Assembly (NCBI GenBank): GCA_024281825.1
Contig: JAMWZY010000008.1
Location: forward strand, 62,001 to 126,000
Length of the DNA stretch: 64,000 bases
DNA from: Nitrosomonas sp.
GTDB taxonomy: Bacteria > Pseudomonadota > Gammaproteobacteria > Burkholderiales > Nitrosomonadaceae
Direction: 5' to 3'
Numbering within the stretch: the stretch's first letter is position 1; the number at the start of each line of letters is the position of its first letter. The notes under the pieces were generated by a model. The model saw only the letters and a program-made list of their open reading frames with translations, had not been told where the DNA came from and searched no databases. Shown here piece after piece: positions 21,089 to 30,739 of the stretch. The translations under genes were made by a program, and so were the position numbers.

Positions 21089-21119
21089 CTCGTAGATTTT
21101 ATTTCCCCTAGCCTACGAG
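21089..21119. other. Hairpin in the amoC-amoA spacer
   Basis: CTCGTAG/CTACGAG forms a 7-bp stem with a 17-base loop inside the 181-base spacer. Structured amoC-amoA spacers are known in ammonia oxidisers and are thought to affect transcript processing. Here no T-run follows, so an mRNA-stability or partial-termination role is inference. Confidence 0.45.
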
Positions 21120-21189
21120 ACTAAACGTATACATCCGCTAATCACCAGAGCCACTCGTCACCTAACGAGAAACTCTGATGTGTTCCTAA

Positions 21190-21999
21190 TTAAGGAACGA
21201 TGCGGTTATTCAGAATTTCTCTGCTAGCATTGTTCCAGGTTACATCGGTCAGGTTTGAGTAACGGGTGATAATTTGTGCCGCTATACCACCTGAAAATAA
21301 ACCAGCCCAACCCAGAATCACAAAGCCCCAGTGCAATGGCGCACTAAACAATTCTTCCATGAACCAGAATGCATGGCCCCATTCATTCAAACCAACGTTC
21401 GGCAGAATCATCAATGGACCAGCAATCGCCATTACCAACGGGAATGATGTGCCACGGCTATACAGTGGCAGACGGGTCATCGCGTACAAGTATGACGCTA
21501 CGCCACATACGATGTACATCGGGAATGAACCATAAAACACTACTACGTGACTTGGCGTAAAGCTGGTGTCACGAATGATCACTTGGTGCCAAGATGCGTC
21601 TTGTTCGGTAAAGAAGCTGCCGCCCCAGTAAACACCAAACAAATAAACACCCAGCCACATCATCCAGTAAAAATAACGTTTGATCTCAAGCTTCGTGTCC
21701 AAATTGTCCAGTTGCTCTTTGGTATCACGTGTCTTCAGGATCCAACCCCAAGTCACCAACGCAAACAACGGCATCAGCGTCATGTGCACTCGCCACAGCC
21801 CCATCCATACCTTGTCAAACTCAGGTTCCATCGAGTCCATACCATGCGAATACGCAAAGGTCCTTTGGAACCATATCCAAAATATCGCTACCAATAACAT
21901 CGTTATCATGCCTAACTTGTAGTATTTAGAGTCATACCACAGCGACATGTCATAATCAGCACTCTTGCTCGCACTACTCGTGCCATACGTCGTTGCCAT
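21190..21999 (-). CDS. amoC: Ammonia monooxygenase subunit C
   Basis: 269 residues with about six membrane segments. Asp134, His138 and His151 (D-ASW-H ... SFTPSH) have the same 4 and 13 residue spacing as the PmoC copper ligands Asp156, His160 and His173, so the copper site is intact. A near-perfect AAGGAGGT ribosome site precedes ATG 21999, which suits a very highly expressed protein. First gene of amoCAB; the promoter should lie in 22000-22364. Confidence 0.98.
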   Translation of the reverse strand: MATTYGTSSASKSADYDMSLWYDSKYYKLGMITMLLVAIFWIWFQRTFAYSHGMDSMEPEFDKVWMGLWRVHMTLMPLFALVTWGWILKTRDTKEQLDNLDTKLEIKRYFYWMMWLGVYLFGVYWGGSFFTEQDASWHQVIIRDTSFTPSHVVVFYGSFPMYIVCGVASYLYAMTRLPLYSRGTSFPLVMAIAGPLMILPNVGLNEWGHAFWFMEELFSAPLHWGFVILGWAGLFSGGIAAQIITRYSNLTDVTWNNASREILNNRIVP

Positions 22000-22364
22000 A
22001 TCCTTACCTCCTTACTGCTCTTCGTTAATTAAATATACTGCTCTCTCTTTATTACTTACTACCTAATTCTTCACGAATTATTCTCTTCTCTACTGCTCTT
22101 ATACTTAAATTTTTAGCAGCTAAATCAGAATATATTATCCCCTAACCCAGCTACACCCCCCAGGCTAGTCGACATACCCCCAACTCGTCAAGAACTATTT
22201 GTCATAACATCACAACCAAACATTTTTATTTTTTAAAAAAATTTGGTATTCAATATTATTCTTTTTTATCCTTTTGGAAAACCCCATACTTCGATAAAAA
22301 CTATTTTTGTAACATTGCCATTTCTATTACAAAAAGATAAAATAGCTTATAGAATTAATGATGG
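22000..22364 (-). promoter_or_regulatory. amoC upstream leader and promoter region
   Basis: 365 bases without a gene, AT-rich with a C-rich block (22138-22190). The amoC promoter must act here or further upstream. One TTGACG hexamer (minus strand, near 22185) is a possible -35 element, but the matching -10 is poor, so I do not place the start site. No hairpin of note was seen. Confidence 0.45.
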
Positions 22365-22760
22365 CTATGTTAAGGCAACATACTTTTGAATAACGTCGAT
22401 CAAATTTTTTGACGAAAAAGGCTTAGTCAAATAATCATCCGAACCCGCTATCCTACCTTTCGCTTTATCAAACAAACCATCTTTACTAGATAACATAATT
22501 ACAGGGATTGATTGATAGACAGGATTCTTTTTAATCAACATACAAGCTTGATAGCCATTTAAACGAGGCATCACAATATCTATAAAAATAATGTCAGGCT
22601 GATTATCAACAATCTTGTGCATTGCCTCGAACCCATCCTCAGCCATAATAACTTCGCACCCTGAAGATTTCAGGAAAATTTCTGCGCTCTTTCGAATAGT
22701 GCTACTATCATCAATAATCATCACTTTAACTTCTTTTAATGCTTTGTTGATTTTCCCCAC
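22365..22760 (-). CDS. PilG-like single-domain response regulator
   Basis: 131 residues, a CheY-type receiver without output domain. The acidic pair Asp17/Asp18, phospho-acceptor Asp61 (FIDIVMP), and Lys113 (LTKPF) are present. The N-terminus (ALKEVKVMIIDDSSTIRKSAE) and SSKDGLFDKAKGRI closely resemble PilG of the twitching-motility Pil-Chp system. No pilH, pilI, pilJ or chpA is adjacent. It lies upstream of amoC on the same strand, 365 bases away; co-regulation is not supported by anything I can see. Confidence 0.85.
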   Translation of the reverse strand: MGKINKALKEVKVMIIDDSSTIRKSAEIFLKSSGCEVIMAEDGFEAMHKIVDNQPDIIFIDIVMPRLNGYQACMLIKKNPVYQSIPVIMLSSKDGLFDKAKGRIAGSDDYLTKPFSSKNLIDVIQKYVALT

Positions 22761-23019
22761 AAAAACCCCTTGTAAAGTTAAATCTTCTACGACAAAGATA
22801 GGTGTTTATATTGATTAACCCAGAGAAGGAAAAAATGGACGCTACCCAAAGATAAGCTCCTTTATCCTTTAACAAGTTTGACCCAATCATAACCAAGCAA
22901 CTGCTTCTTTTAGCACACCTTAACTAATTCTTGGCATACAAAGAGCGGAGACACCCTAGTTATTTAAATAGGAAATGTCAATATAGTTTGGAACAAATTA
23001 TCCCGACAAACCTAATAAA

Positions 23020-24477
23020 CTACTTCTTCCAAAAATCCGGAGTTAAGATAACAAGCAACGTAAAGAATTCTAATCTCCCTAGCAACATTGCGAAACTACA
23101 AATTGATATTTGTAAATCTGTTAGGGACGCATAATTACTAGCTGGACCAATACTACCAAGCCCAGGACCTAAATTATTTAAACACGCAGCTGCTGCAGAG
23201 AAAGCAATCATAAAATCTAGACCACTAAAAGTGAGTGCGAGCACCATGATCATATAACTAGCAACATACACAAATAAAAACACTAGCACTGACAGAATAA
23301 TCCGATTAGATACTACATTTCGACCTACTTTTAAAGGTGTTACCGCCTGCGGATGCATAATAGAAATCATTTCTCGATAAACCAATTTATATAAAATACG
23401 CACACGTATCATTTTTATTCCGCCACCGGTAGAACCAGATGAAGTAGCAATTCCTGATAGAAGCAACATCCACAAAGGTATAAGAATAGGCCACACACTA
23501 TAATCAGTACTACTATAACCGGTGGTAGTGGCTACAGAAATCACATTAAAAGCCGCATAGCGCAAAGCCGTCACCATATCAGGATAAATATTTGACGACC
23601 ACAAATAGAGCGCAATCCCAAGGCAGCTTAGCAATACAATCGAAAGATATGAAAAGGCTTCAGAGTCATAATGATAAGGAATCAAGCTTTTCGCGCGCCA
23701 AACCAAAAAGTGCGCCGCAAAATTAATGCCCGCAAGCAACATAAAAAGCATTGCAACAGTTTCGATTAAAGGTGAATCCCAGTAAGCAAAGCTAGCATCA
23801 TGCGAGGAAAAACCACCCAGGCCCAATGTTGTAAAAGCATGCATAACCGCATCAAACCAATCCATACCAGCCCAATGGTATGCAATCATACAGCCTAACG
23901 TTAAACTGGTATAAATTGCCCATAAACCTTTTGCGGTCTCAGCAATGCGCGGTGTCAGCTTATTCTCTTTCATAGGTCCAGGAATTTCAGCATTCAACAA
24001 TTGCCTACCACCAACCCCTAACAATGGCAAAATCGCCACCGCCAATACGATTAAGCCCATGCCACCTAGCCACACTATTTCGCCACGCCATAAATTGATA
24101 GAGGTTGGTAGCGCATCTAATCCAGATAACACTGTCCCCCCCGTTGCCGTCAATCCAGAAATCGCCTCAAAATATGCTTTACTAACACTTAAATCCGGCA
24201 ATAATAAAATAAACGGAATCATTGCAAATGCTGGCAACACTGACCAAACCAATACCACCAGAAGAAAACCATCTTTGGTTTGCAGTTCACGTTTATAGCC
24301 CAAAGTACTCAACCACAATATTAATCCACCACCAACAGTGATCAACACTGATTTACCAAATACGGTTTGGGCACCATCATTCACCCACATAGACCAAAAC
24401 AAGGGGACCAGCATGGCGAATCCAAAAACCAAGATCATCTTACCTAAAACATTAGCAACGCGAAAAAGACGATTCAT
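23020..24477 (-). CDS. trkH: Trk potassium uptake protein TrkH
   Basis: 485 residues, the normal TrkH length, with many hydrophobic helices and the four glycine-containing pore loops of this superfamily (for example SGLTATGGTVLSG, TTLGLGGFSSHD, ATTTGYSSTDY and NLGPGLGSIGP). It imports K+ driven by the membrane potential and needs cytosolic TrkA. It starts 12 bases after the trkA stop, so the two form an operon. Confidence 0.95.
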   Translation of the reverse strand: MNRLFRVANVLGKMILVFGFAMLVPLFWSMWVNDGAQTVFGKSVLITVGGGLILWLSTLGYKRELQTKDGFLLVVLVWSVLPAFAMIPFILLLPDLSVSKAYFEAISGLTATGGTVLSGLDALPTSINLWRGEIVWLGGMGLIVLAVAILPLLGVGGRQLLNAEIPGPMKENKLTPRIAETAKGLWAIYTSLTLGCMIAYHWAGMDWFDAVMHAFTTLGLGGFSSHDASFAYWDSPLIETVAMLFMLLAGINFAAHFLVWRAKSLIPYHYDSEAFSYLSIVLLSCLGIALYLWSSNIYPDMVTALRYAAFNVISVATTTGYSSTDYSVWPILIPLWMLLLSGIATSSGSTGGGIKMIRVRILYKLVYREMISIMHPQAVTPLKVGRNVVSNRIILSVLVFLFVYVASYMIMVLALTFSGLDFMIAFSAAAACLNNLGPGLGSIGPASNYASLTDLQISICSFAMLLGRLEFFTLLVILTPDFWKK

Positions 24478-24489
24478 GCTACGTATTGA

Positions 24490-25941
24490 TTATAAAAAAC
24501 CTATATTGACCTGGAATAACTTTTCAATCTCACGAATCATTTTCCGATTGATCACAAACAAAATAACATGGTCTTCGGATTGAATCACAGTATCATGATG
24601 CGCGATAATAACCTGGGCATCTTTTATCAATTCGTCGCTCACAGTATCGATATCGGTAACAAGGCTTTCTCGCCACGTCCCTTCGTACTTTGGCAGCCCT
24701 CTAACAATGGCACCGATCATAGCTCCCCTAGGAAGCTTAATATCTTCTATTTTTTTACCGACCACTTTCGATGACTTCTCATCGCCATGAGCTACTAACT
24801 CCAGGGCTTCTGCCGCGCCCCGCCGCAAACTATGCACTGCGGCGACATCACCGTGCCTAACGTAAGCTAACAAAGAACCAATGGTAACTTGTGCCGGAGA
24901 AATAGCGATATCAATTCCACTGCTCTGCACTAAATCCACATAAGCCCTCCTAGTGATTAAGGCAATGACTTTATGAGCCCCTAGGCGTTTTGCCAGTAAT
25001 GCGGACATGATGTTATTTTCATCATCGTTCGTCAGTGCACAAAACATGTCCATTTCAGCAATATTTTCACTTTCCAATAACGTTTCATCCGTTGCATCAC
25101 CATTTAACACCAAGGCATTATTGAGCTCTGCCGCAAGCATCTCACACGCTTTATGATTACGCTCAACAATACGAATCTGATAATCATTTTCTAACGCATG
25201 GCTAAGGCGTCTACCGATTCTCCCACCCCCTGCAATCATGACATGCTTCACAGGTCTATCCATGCTGCGCAATTCTCTTAAAACCTTTCGAATATCATCA
25301 GTTGCAGCAATAAAAAAAACCTCATCATCTTCTTGGATGGTAGTATTTCCCTCAGGAATAATAGGACGATCCTTCCGAAAAATTGCCACGACACGAGTTA
25401 CTACATTAGGAATATGCTTACGTAACTCTTGCAACTGCTGTCCAATTAACGCTCCGCCTTGTAACGCTCGCACGGCAACCATACTGACCTTTCCCATAGC
25501 AAAATCTAGAACCTGCAAGGCCTCAGGGAATTCGATTAATTTCTCTATATATTCAGTAAGTATTTGTTCAGGAGAAATAGCATAATCAACAGAAAAAATT
25601 TCATCAGAAAAAATCTCCGGGTGCTTTAAATATTCAGTTGAACGAATGCGAGCAATTTTAGTTGGTGTATTAAACAAGCTGGCAGCCAGCTTACATGCCA
25701 CCAAATTTGTTTCATCGTGCTCTGTCACCGCTAAAATCATGTCGGCATCCATAGCTCCTGCATCGACCAAAACGGACGGATGCGAAGCATTTCCCGCAAC
25801 AGTACGCAAATCCAACCGATCTTGCAAAATTGATAGCCGTTCATGATTAACATCAACCATAGTGATATCATTTGCTTCATTCACCAGGCTTTCGGCAACT
25901 GATGACCCGACTTGGCCCGCTCCCAGAATAATAATCTTCAA
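24490..25941 (-). CDS. trkA: Trk system NAD-binding regulatory subunit TrkA
   Basis: 483 residues made of two repeats, each a Rossmann RCK-N domain plus RCK-C domain. Nucleotide-binding motifs are GAGQVGSSVAESL at the N-terminus and AGGGRIGRRLSHAL near residue 235. The gating ring controls TrkH in response to nucleotides. It precedes trkH and follows the inositol-phosphatase-like gene by 44 bases. Confidence 0.95.
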   Translation of the reverse strand: MKIIILGAGQVGSSVAESLVNEANDITMVDVNHERLSILQDRLDLRTVAGNASHPSVLVDAGAMDADMILAVTEHDETNLVACKLAASLFNTPTKIARIRSTEYLKHPEIFSDEIFSVDYAISPEQILTEYIEKLIEFPEALQVLDFAMGKVSMVAVRALQGGALIGQQLQELRKHIPNVVTRVVAIFRKDRPIIPEGNTTIQEDDEVFFIAATDDIRKVLRELRSMDRPVKHVMIAGGGRIGRRLSHALENDYQIRIVERNHKACEMLAAELNNALVLNGDATDETLLESENIAEMDMFCALTNDDENNIMSALLAKRLGAHKVIALITRRAYVDLVQSSGIDIAISPAQVTIGSLLAYVRHGDVAAVHSLRRGAAEALELVAHGDEKSSKVVGKKIEDIKLPRGAMIGAIVRGLPKYEGTWRESLVTDIDTVSDELIKDAQVIIAHHDTVIQSEDHVILFVINRKMIREIEKLFQVNIGFL

Positions 25942-25985
25942 TTTAGAGTCTATCCTGCGTTAAGTTTTTTCGTACCATTTATAAT

Positions 25986-26786
25986 CTAACGGTTTTTCTG
26001 TACCCAATCACGCCATTGCATAAATAGCTCGGCATCCAAAGCTGCAATCACTGAACGTCGCCAAGGTGAACCTGCCCAATAATCTTCATGGTCAAACCCA
26101 CACATTTCCCCCCCCGCCTCTTCAAGTATCAGGGATCCTGCGGCATAGTCCCAAGGCTTTTGCCCTCCGTGCAGATATAAATCAAAATAACCTGCCGCGA
26201 TATAACACCATTCTAATGTACTAGCACCATAGTTGCGCTGCGAAGCATAGGGTGGATAGGCTGCAACGGTTGCCGCTAGCTTTCGATCCAAGCGTTTTAA
26301 ATCCACATTGGCCATGGCATTAGCTAAATTTGGAACATACTTATTAAGGGGTAACGGTATACCATTCAAAAAAGCACCGCCACCTTTTTGTGCATAAAAC
26401 ATTTCATGTGTGGCCGGATTATAAACCACCCCCAAAACACTTTTCCCTTGTACTAAATAAGCAACAGAAATAGCGAAATAGGGCAATCCATTGAAAAAAT
26501 TTGAAGTCCCATCAATCGGATCCACACTCCACAAACCTTCATTTCCTTGCATCCACTGCAATTCCTGTTCTTCTTGTGACATTTCTTCACCAAGTAGAGG
26601 CGCTGGATGAATCTTCTGCAATGCATCAAACAAAGCATTTTGTGCAGCCACATCGGCTTCGGTAAAAAAACTACCATCAGATTTATACTGTCGACTGACT
26701 CTCAAATAGCGCGGCATAATGACTTGTTGCCCGACCTCTTTAACCAGTGCAACAACTTTCTCTAGCACATTTACTCCGTACGCCAC
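25986..26786 (-). CDS. Inositol-monophosphatase-family phosphatase
   Basis: 266 residues. The Mg2+ motifs of the family are present: GEEMSQEE, DPIDGTSNF and WDYAAGSLILEEAGG. Members (SuhB, CysQ, archaeal-type FBPase/IMPase, histidinol-phosphatase-like) hydrolyse small phosphomonoesters, and the substrate cannot be chosen from sequence alone. The start overlaps the end of the upstream thioredoxin-like gene by 16 bases. Confidence 0.85.
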   Translation of the reverse strand: MAYGVNVLEKVVALVKEVGQQVIMPRYLRVSRQYKSDGSFFTEADVAAQNALFDALQKIHPAPLLGEEMSQEEQELQWMQGNEGLWSVDPIDGTSNFFNGLPYFAISVAYLVQGKSVLGVVYNPATHEMFYAQKGGGAFLNGIPLPLNKYVPNLANAMANVDLKRLDRKLAATVAAYPPYASQRNYGASTLEWCYIAAGYFDLYLHGGQKPWDYAAGSLILEEAGGEMCGFDHEDYWAGSPWRRSVIAALDAELFMQWRDWVQKNR

Positions 26787-27328
26787 TTAATCGAACAACC
26801 AATACTGGAAATTTGGTCTTCCGGGCCACGACCCGTTTTGGCAACTTGCACCATTGCCTCGAACAAATCACGCCGTACATCCGGTGGCGCTGCTTCCTTA
26901 CGGGATGCATCCAAACGTCCACGGTATTGCAACGCTAAATCACTATTGAAGCCGAAAAAATCAGGTGTGCATACTGCGCCATAGTATTTTGCGATTTCTT
27001 GCGTTTCATCCCAAACATATGGAAAAGGATAGCTGAATTTTTCTGCGATCAACTTCATGTTTGGAAATGAATCTTCAGGATAACTCTCGGAATCGTTCGA
27101 CATGATGGCAATGGTATTAATACCATACGGCTTCAATTCATTGACATCACGAATGATGCGATCTTGCACAGCTTTTACATAGGGACAATGATTGCAAATA
27201 AACATTAGCAACAATCCATTCTTCCCTTTACAGGAAGCCAAGTTATAGCGCTTTCCATCAACCCCCAACAAATCAAAATCAACCGCCTTCCAACCGAATT
27301 CACAAATTGGCGTTTCTAAACTGGCCAT
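26771..27328 (-). CDS. Thioredoxin-family (AhpC/TSA-like) protein
   Basis: 185 residues without signal peptide, so cytoplasmic. A thioredoxin fold with NHCPYVKAVQDR, where the active site reads C-N-H-C-P, and a later TPDFFGFN containing the cis-proline. These proteins are annotated as redoxin/thioredoxin family, and the physiological partner is unknown. First gene of a probable four-gene operon with the phosphatase, trkA and trkH. Confidence 0.82.
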   Translation of the reverse strand: MASLETPICEFGWKAVDFDLLGVDGKRYNLASCKGKNGLLLMFICNHCPYVKAVQDRIIRDVNELKPYGINTIAIMSNDSESYPEDSFPNMKLIAEKFSYPFPYVWDETQEIAKYYGAVCTPDFFGFNSDLALQYRGRLDASRKEAAPPDVRRDLFEAMVQVAKTGRGPEDQISSIGCSIKWRTE

Positions 27329-27478
27329 ACTTTTCTCCTACCCCATTGACTCTCGTATATTTTTTTTAAAATTGCTTTTAGAATACTCTACACAAGCAAC
27401 ATTAAAGACTGAACATGTTATATTAGCATGACTCACTTTAGCGCAATTGTCTTGTCATTGACCTGAATTCACGCATCT

Positions 27479-28225
27479 ATGCACGCACGTTTTTATCATC
27501 CAGCCGAGATTACTGTTGGGCGGTGCATTGAACTCTCTCAAGAGAACAAACACCATGCGGTGCGCACATTGCGATTAAGAAAAGGCGATTCAGTAACTTT
27601 ATTTAATGGTCTTGGTGGCGAGTTCTCAGCATACATTCAAGAGATTGATAATTCGGATGTTAAAGTGCTCGTTGAAGGATTTTCAGTGCAGGAATGTGAA
27701 TCTCCTGTGGTCATTGAGCTTGCTCAAGCGATATGTACCAGCGAAAAAATGGATTGGATTATTCAAAAAGCTGTAGAGCTTGGTGTTAAACGTATCCAAC
27801 CTATTTCTACCGAACGCAGTATCGTACAACTCTCCAATGAACGTGCCAGTAAGCGCCTGATGCATTGGGAAAAAATCATCATTTCAGCTTGTGAGCAAAG
27901 CGGAAGAAATCTCATACCACAAATATTCCCTTTGATTTCTCTACCCAAATGGCTTGACCAAAAGCAATCGACACACACTGATCGGGAAATGCGATTGATG
28001 CTATCACCCACCTCAGAGCAATATTTAAAAAATATCACTAGACCACCAAATAATGACAGTATTACACTTATCATCGGTCCTGAAGGTGGTTTCTCGAAAA
28101 CAGAAGAACTATCGATCCTACAGGGTGAATATACTTCCATTCGCTTAGGAAATCGGATACTTCGGACAGAAACAGCAGGATTAGCTATTATTGCTGCAAT
28201 ACAAACGTTATGGGGCGATTTCTGA
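27479..28225 (+). CDS. rsmE: 16S rRNA (uracil-1498-N3)-methyltransferase
   Basis: 248 residues, usual length. An N-terminal PUA-like segment (HHAVRTLRLRKGDSVTLFNG) is followed by the SPOUT knot with IIGPEGGFSKTE and RLGNRILRTETAGL, the SAM-binding signature of RsmE. It methylates U1498 in the 30S decoding region. It lies 39 bases upstream of argA, possibly in the same transcript. Confidence 0.95.
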   Translation: MHARFYHPAEITVGRCIELSQENKHHAVRTLRLRKGDSVTLFNGLGGEFSAYIQEIDNSDVKVLVEGFSVQECESPVVIELAQAICTSEKMDWIIQKAVELGVKRIQPISTERSIVQLSNERASKRLMHWEKIIISACEQSGRNLIPQIFPLISLPKWLDQKQSTHTDREMRLMLSPTSEQYLKNITRPPNNDSITLIIGPEGGFSKTEELSILQGEYTSIRLGNRILRTETAGLAIIAAIQTLWGDF

Positions 28226-28264
28226 TTAACTGCCAAAAATCCTATCCAATTTCTCCGAATTAAT

Positions 28265-29605
28265 TTGAATACTCCAACCATTCCCAGCTTTGTTTCTTGG
28301 TTCCGTTCTGTTGCTCCCTACGTCAATACTTTTCGGGGAAAAGTGTTTGTCATCGGATTTAACGGGGAAATGATCACCGATACAAAATTTGTACACTTCA
28401 TTCACGATATTAATCTACTTGCTAGTCTTGGTGTACGTTTGGTTTTAGTGCACGGCGCACGTCCGCAAATTCAATTACGCCTTGATGAATCGCAGCTAGA
28501 AACACAAACCGTCATGGATATTCGCGTAACTGATCCCGCCGCATTACAATGCGTCAAAGAATCGGTTGGACGAATTCACCATGAAATTGCTGCATTGCTA
28601 TCAATGGGATTACCCAATTCACCTATGGCAAATGCAGCAATTCGCGTATCGAGTGGTAATTTTGTGATTGCGTGCCCCTATGGTGTTATTGAAGGCATTG
28701 ATTTATTGCATACCGGAAAAGTACGAAAAATTAATGCACAAGCCATCAACGCAAGCCTAGAACAAGGTAACGTAGTACTCATCTCTCCACTTGGATATTC
28801 GCCAACAGGAGAAATTTTTAATTTGACCATGGAAAATGTAGCCACAGAAACAGCCATTGCGCTGCATGCGGAAAAGTTGATTTTTCTTTGGGACACACTG
28901 ACCAAAGAAACAAACGATTCAGATAATTCATCAACATTACCACGTGAATTGACGGTCAAAGAGAGCAAAGCTTTTTTTAACAAAAAGTCATCACCTACTG
29001 CATTCTCAGAAGAAGCTCTGCTTTTTCTCCAATGCGCTATTAAGGCCTGTGAATCTTCTGTTGATCGCGTACACTTAATCAGTCGCCATATTGATGGTGC
29101 GATCTTACAAGAGCTTTTTACACATCACGGCATTGGCACGATGATTTCTAGAGAAACGCTGCAATCACTCCGTGAAGCAAGGATTGAAGATGTCGGTGGA
29201 ATTTTACAATTGATCGAGCCGCTTGAGATTGAAGGCATTTTGGTCAGGCGGGGGCGAGAACTACTCGAAGTCGAAATCGAACGATTTAGCGTCTTTGAGC
29301 ATGATGGCGTAATCCTAGGGTGCGCTGCATTGTATCCTTTTCTTGAGGAAAAAGCGGGTGAGCTTGCGTGTTTAGCCATTCATCCCGATTATCGCGATTT
29401 CGGGCACGGAACCCGGTTACTCAACTATATTGAAGCAAAGGCTCTTTCTCAAGGCATACAAACACTTTTTGTACTAACAACACGAACCACACACTGGTTT
29501 ATTGAGCACGGTTTCACTGAAGTTACGTTGACTGAATTACCCAAATCAAAACAAAGCTTATATAACTATCAACGACGGTCAAAAATATTGCGCAAGCAAC
29601 TGTAA
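28265..29605 (+). CDS. argA: N-acetylglutamate synthase (amino-acid N-acetyltransferase)
   Basis: 446 residues, matching the classic ArgA (443 in E. coli). The N-terminal half is an amino-acid-kinase-like domain (LVLVHGARPQI, LISPLGYSPTGEIFN) that binds arginine for feedback inhibition. The C-terminal half is a GNAT domain with LACLAIHPDYRDFGHGTRLL. First step of arginine synthesis. The start is TTG 28265; it has no strong ribosome site but gives the family's full N-terminus. Confidence 0.94.
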   Translation: MNTPTIPSFVSWFRSVAPYVNTFRGKVFVIGFNGEMITDTKFVHFIHDINLLASLGVRLVLVHGARPQIQLRLDESQLETQTVMDIRVTDPAALQCVKESVGRIHHEIAALLSMGLPNSPMANAAIRVSSGNFVIACPYGVIEGIDLLHTGKVRKINAQAINASLEQGNVVLISPLGYSPTGEIFNLTMENVATETAIALHAEKLIFLWDTLTKETNDSDNSSTLPRELTVKESKAFFNKKSSPTAFSEEALLFLQCAIKACESSVDRVHLISRHIDGAILQELFTHHGIGTMISRETLQSLREARIEDVGGILQLIEPLEIEGILVRRGRELLEVEIERFSVFEHDGVILGCAALYPFLEEKAGELACLAIHPDYRDFGHGTRLLNYIEAKALSQGIQTLFVLTTRTTHWFIEHGFTEVTLTELPKSKQSLYNYQRRSKILRKQL

Positions 29606-29703
29606 TATCATTTCAACTGATCAAACAATAACTTTTTACATCACTTTGCTAAACTATTTAACGTAAAATTTTATTTTTTTACTGCTATGGAGTAAACACA
29701 AGC

Positions 29704-29982
29704 ATGACTCGAATGATTAGATGCATCAAGCTTCAACAAGAAGCAGAAGGCTTAGAGTATCAAACATATCCTGGTGAATTAGGCAAACGAATTTATGAGA
29801 ATGTATCTAAAGAGGCCTGGAATCAATGGATTCAACATCAAACAATGCTGGTCAATGAGAATCGATTGAATCTTTCAGATATCAAAGCACGAAAGTACTT
29901 AGCCGAACAAATGGAAGCTCACTTTTTTGGCAGCGGCGCAGAACAACCAGCCGGTTACATCGCTGCACAAACGAAAGATTGA
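29704..29982 (+). CDS. yggX: Fe(2+)-trafficking / oxidative damage protection protein YggX
   Basis: 92 residues, the standard size. [17 protein letters not shown] is the typical start with the single cysteine, and [27 protein letters not shown] is a family signature. It protects iron-sulphur clusters and helps iron handling. A GGAG site precedes ATG. The next genes (bfd and a siderophore receptor) also deal with iron. Confidence 0.95.
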   Translation: MTRMIRCIKLQQEAEGLEYQTYPGELGKRIYENVSKEAWNQWIQHQTMLVNENRLNLSDIKARKYLAEQMEAHFFGSGAEQPAGYIAAQTKD

Positions 29983-30197
29983 ACCTTAATTACTACACTG
30001 AATTAGAATGTCTTAACTTCAGAAATTTTATCTCTTCCTTCCAAAATTTAATTTGCCCTCATCTGGATAAAAAACAACTCACTATAAAATTTATCAGCAT
30101 CCTATTTATCCGTATCATACCCATACCTATTCACTAAGGTATCCATTAGAAAGATCAGAAAAGTTTTATTGCACTTTATAAAAAACCGAGTACAATT

Positions 30198-30216
30198 AAT
30201 AATTATTCTCATTACC
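30198..30216. promoter_or_regulatory. Fur box-like operator upstream of bfd
   Basis: AATAATTATTCTCATTACC matches the 19-base Fur consensus GATAATGATAATCATTATC at 14 of 19 positions by my count. It sits about 60 bases before bfd, at promoter distance, which predicts iron repression of bfd and perhaps of the receptor downstream. The rest of 29983-30278 shows nothing further. Confidence 0.7.
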
Positions 30217-30278
30217 ATTAGTAATAAGTATCTTATTAAAACATTCTTGGTTGCTTTTATAGCGGAGCACTAGATATT

Positions 30279-30506
30279 ATGTATGTATGTATTTGCAAAG
30301 GGATAACTGAAAACAAATTGCGCGAAGCCATTCATCAGGGCGCTGATCGCATGCGGGACTTAAAAAGCACTTTGGGAGTCACGGAGCAATGTGGTCGCTG
30401 CGCATGTCACGCTAAACAAGTATTGGATGAAGCTTTATCTGAGAAATCACAATTACTGCACAATATGCAGCCTCATTCAGTTTGCGCTTGCGATACATAC
30501 CTTTAG
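30279..30506 (+). CDS. bfd: Bacterioferritin-associated ferredoxin
   Basis: 75 residues. The [2Fe-2S] ligands are Cys4, Cys6, Cys38 and Cys41 (CIC ... CGRC), the exact Bfd spacing. Bfd reduces stored ferric iron in bacterioferritin so that it can be released. No bacterioferritin gene is adjacent. It lies behind a Fur-box-like site and 233 bases ahead of a siderophore receptor; no gene is recognised in that gap. Confidence 0.93.
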   Translation: MYVCICKGITENKLREAIHQGADRMRDLKSTLGVTEQCGRCACHAKQVLDEALSEKSQLLHNMQPHSVCACDTYL

Positions 30507-30739
30507 TTAAATTTGGCCCATACCTCCTCACCCGTAGGTTTACTATTCACACAACAAATGCTTTTCTGTTTAATGATTTTCTACTAACACCGCTTTCATC
30601 AAACTTGAAAAAATACTCAAGATACCTACCAAGACGAGATTTCACTCCCTTCTTCCATCAACAAGACATTGTATTTTCCAGAGATCAGTGCTGCTGCAAT
30701 ACTCATATTTAATATTTGAGCCTGGAAAAATAGGCAGAA

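Noticed and set aside
21666..22060. Frames antisense to amoC
   Set aside because: Shadows of a highly conserved membrane-protein gene on the opposite strand.
22931..23134. 67-codon frame antisense to the 3' end of trkH
   Set aside because: It overlaps a real gene on the other strand and has no coding features.
30482..30712. 76-codon frame overlapping the end of bfd
   Set aside because: It overlaps bfd, lacks a ribosome site and gives no recognisable protein.
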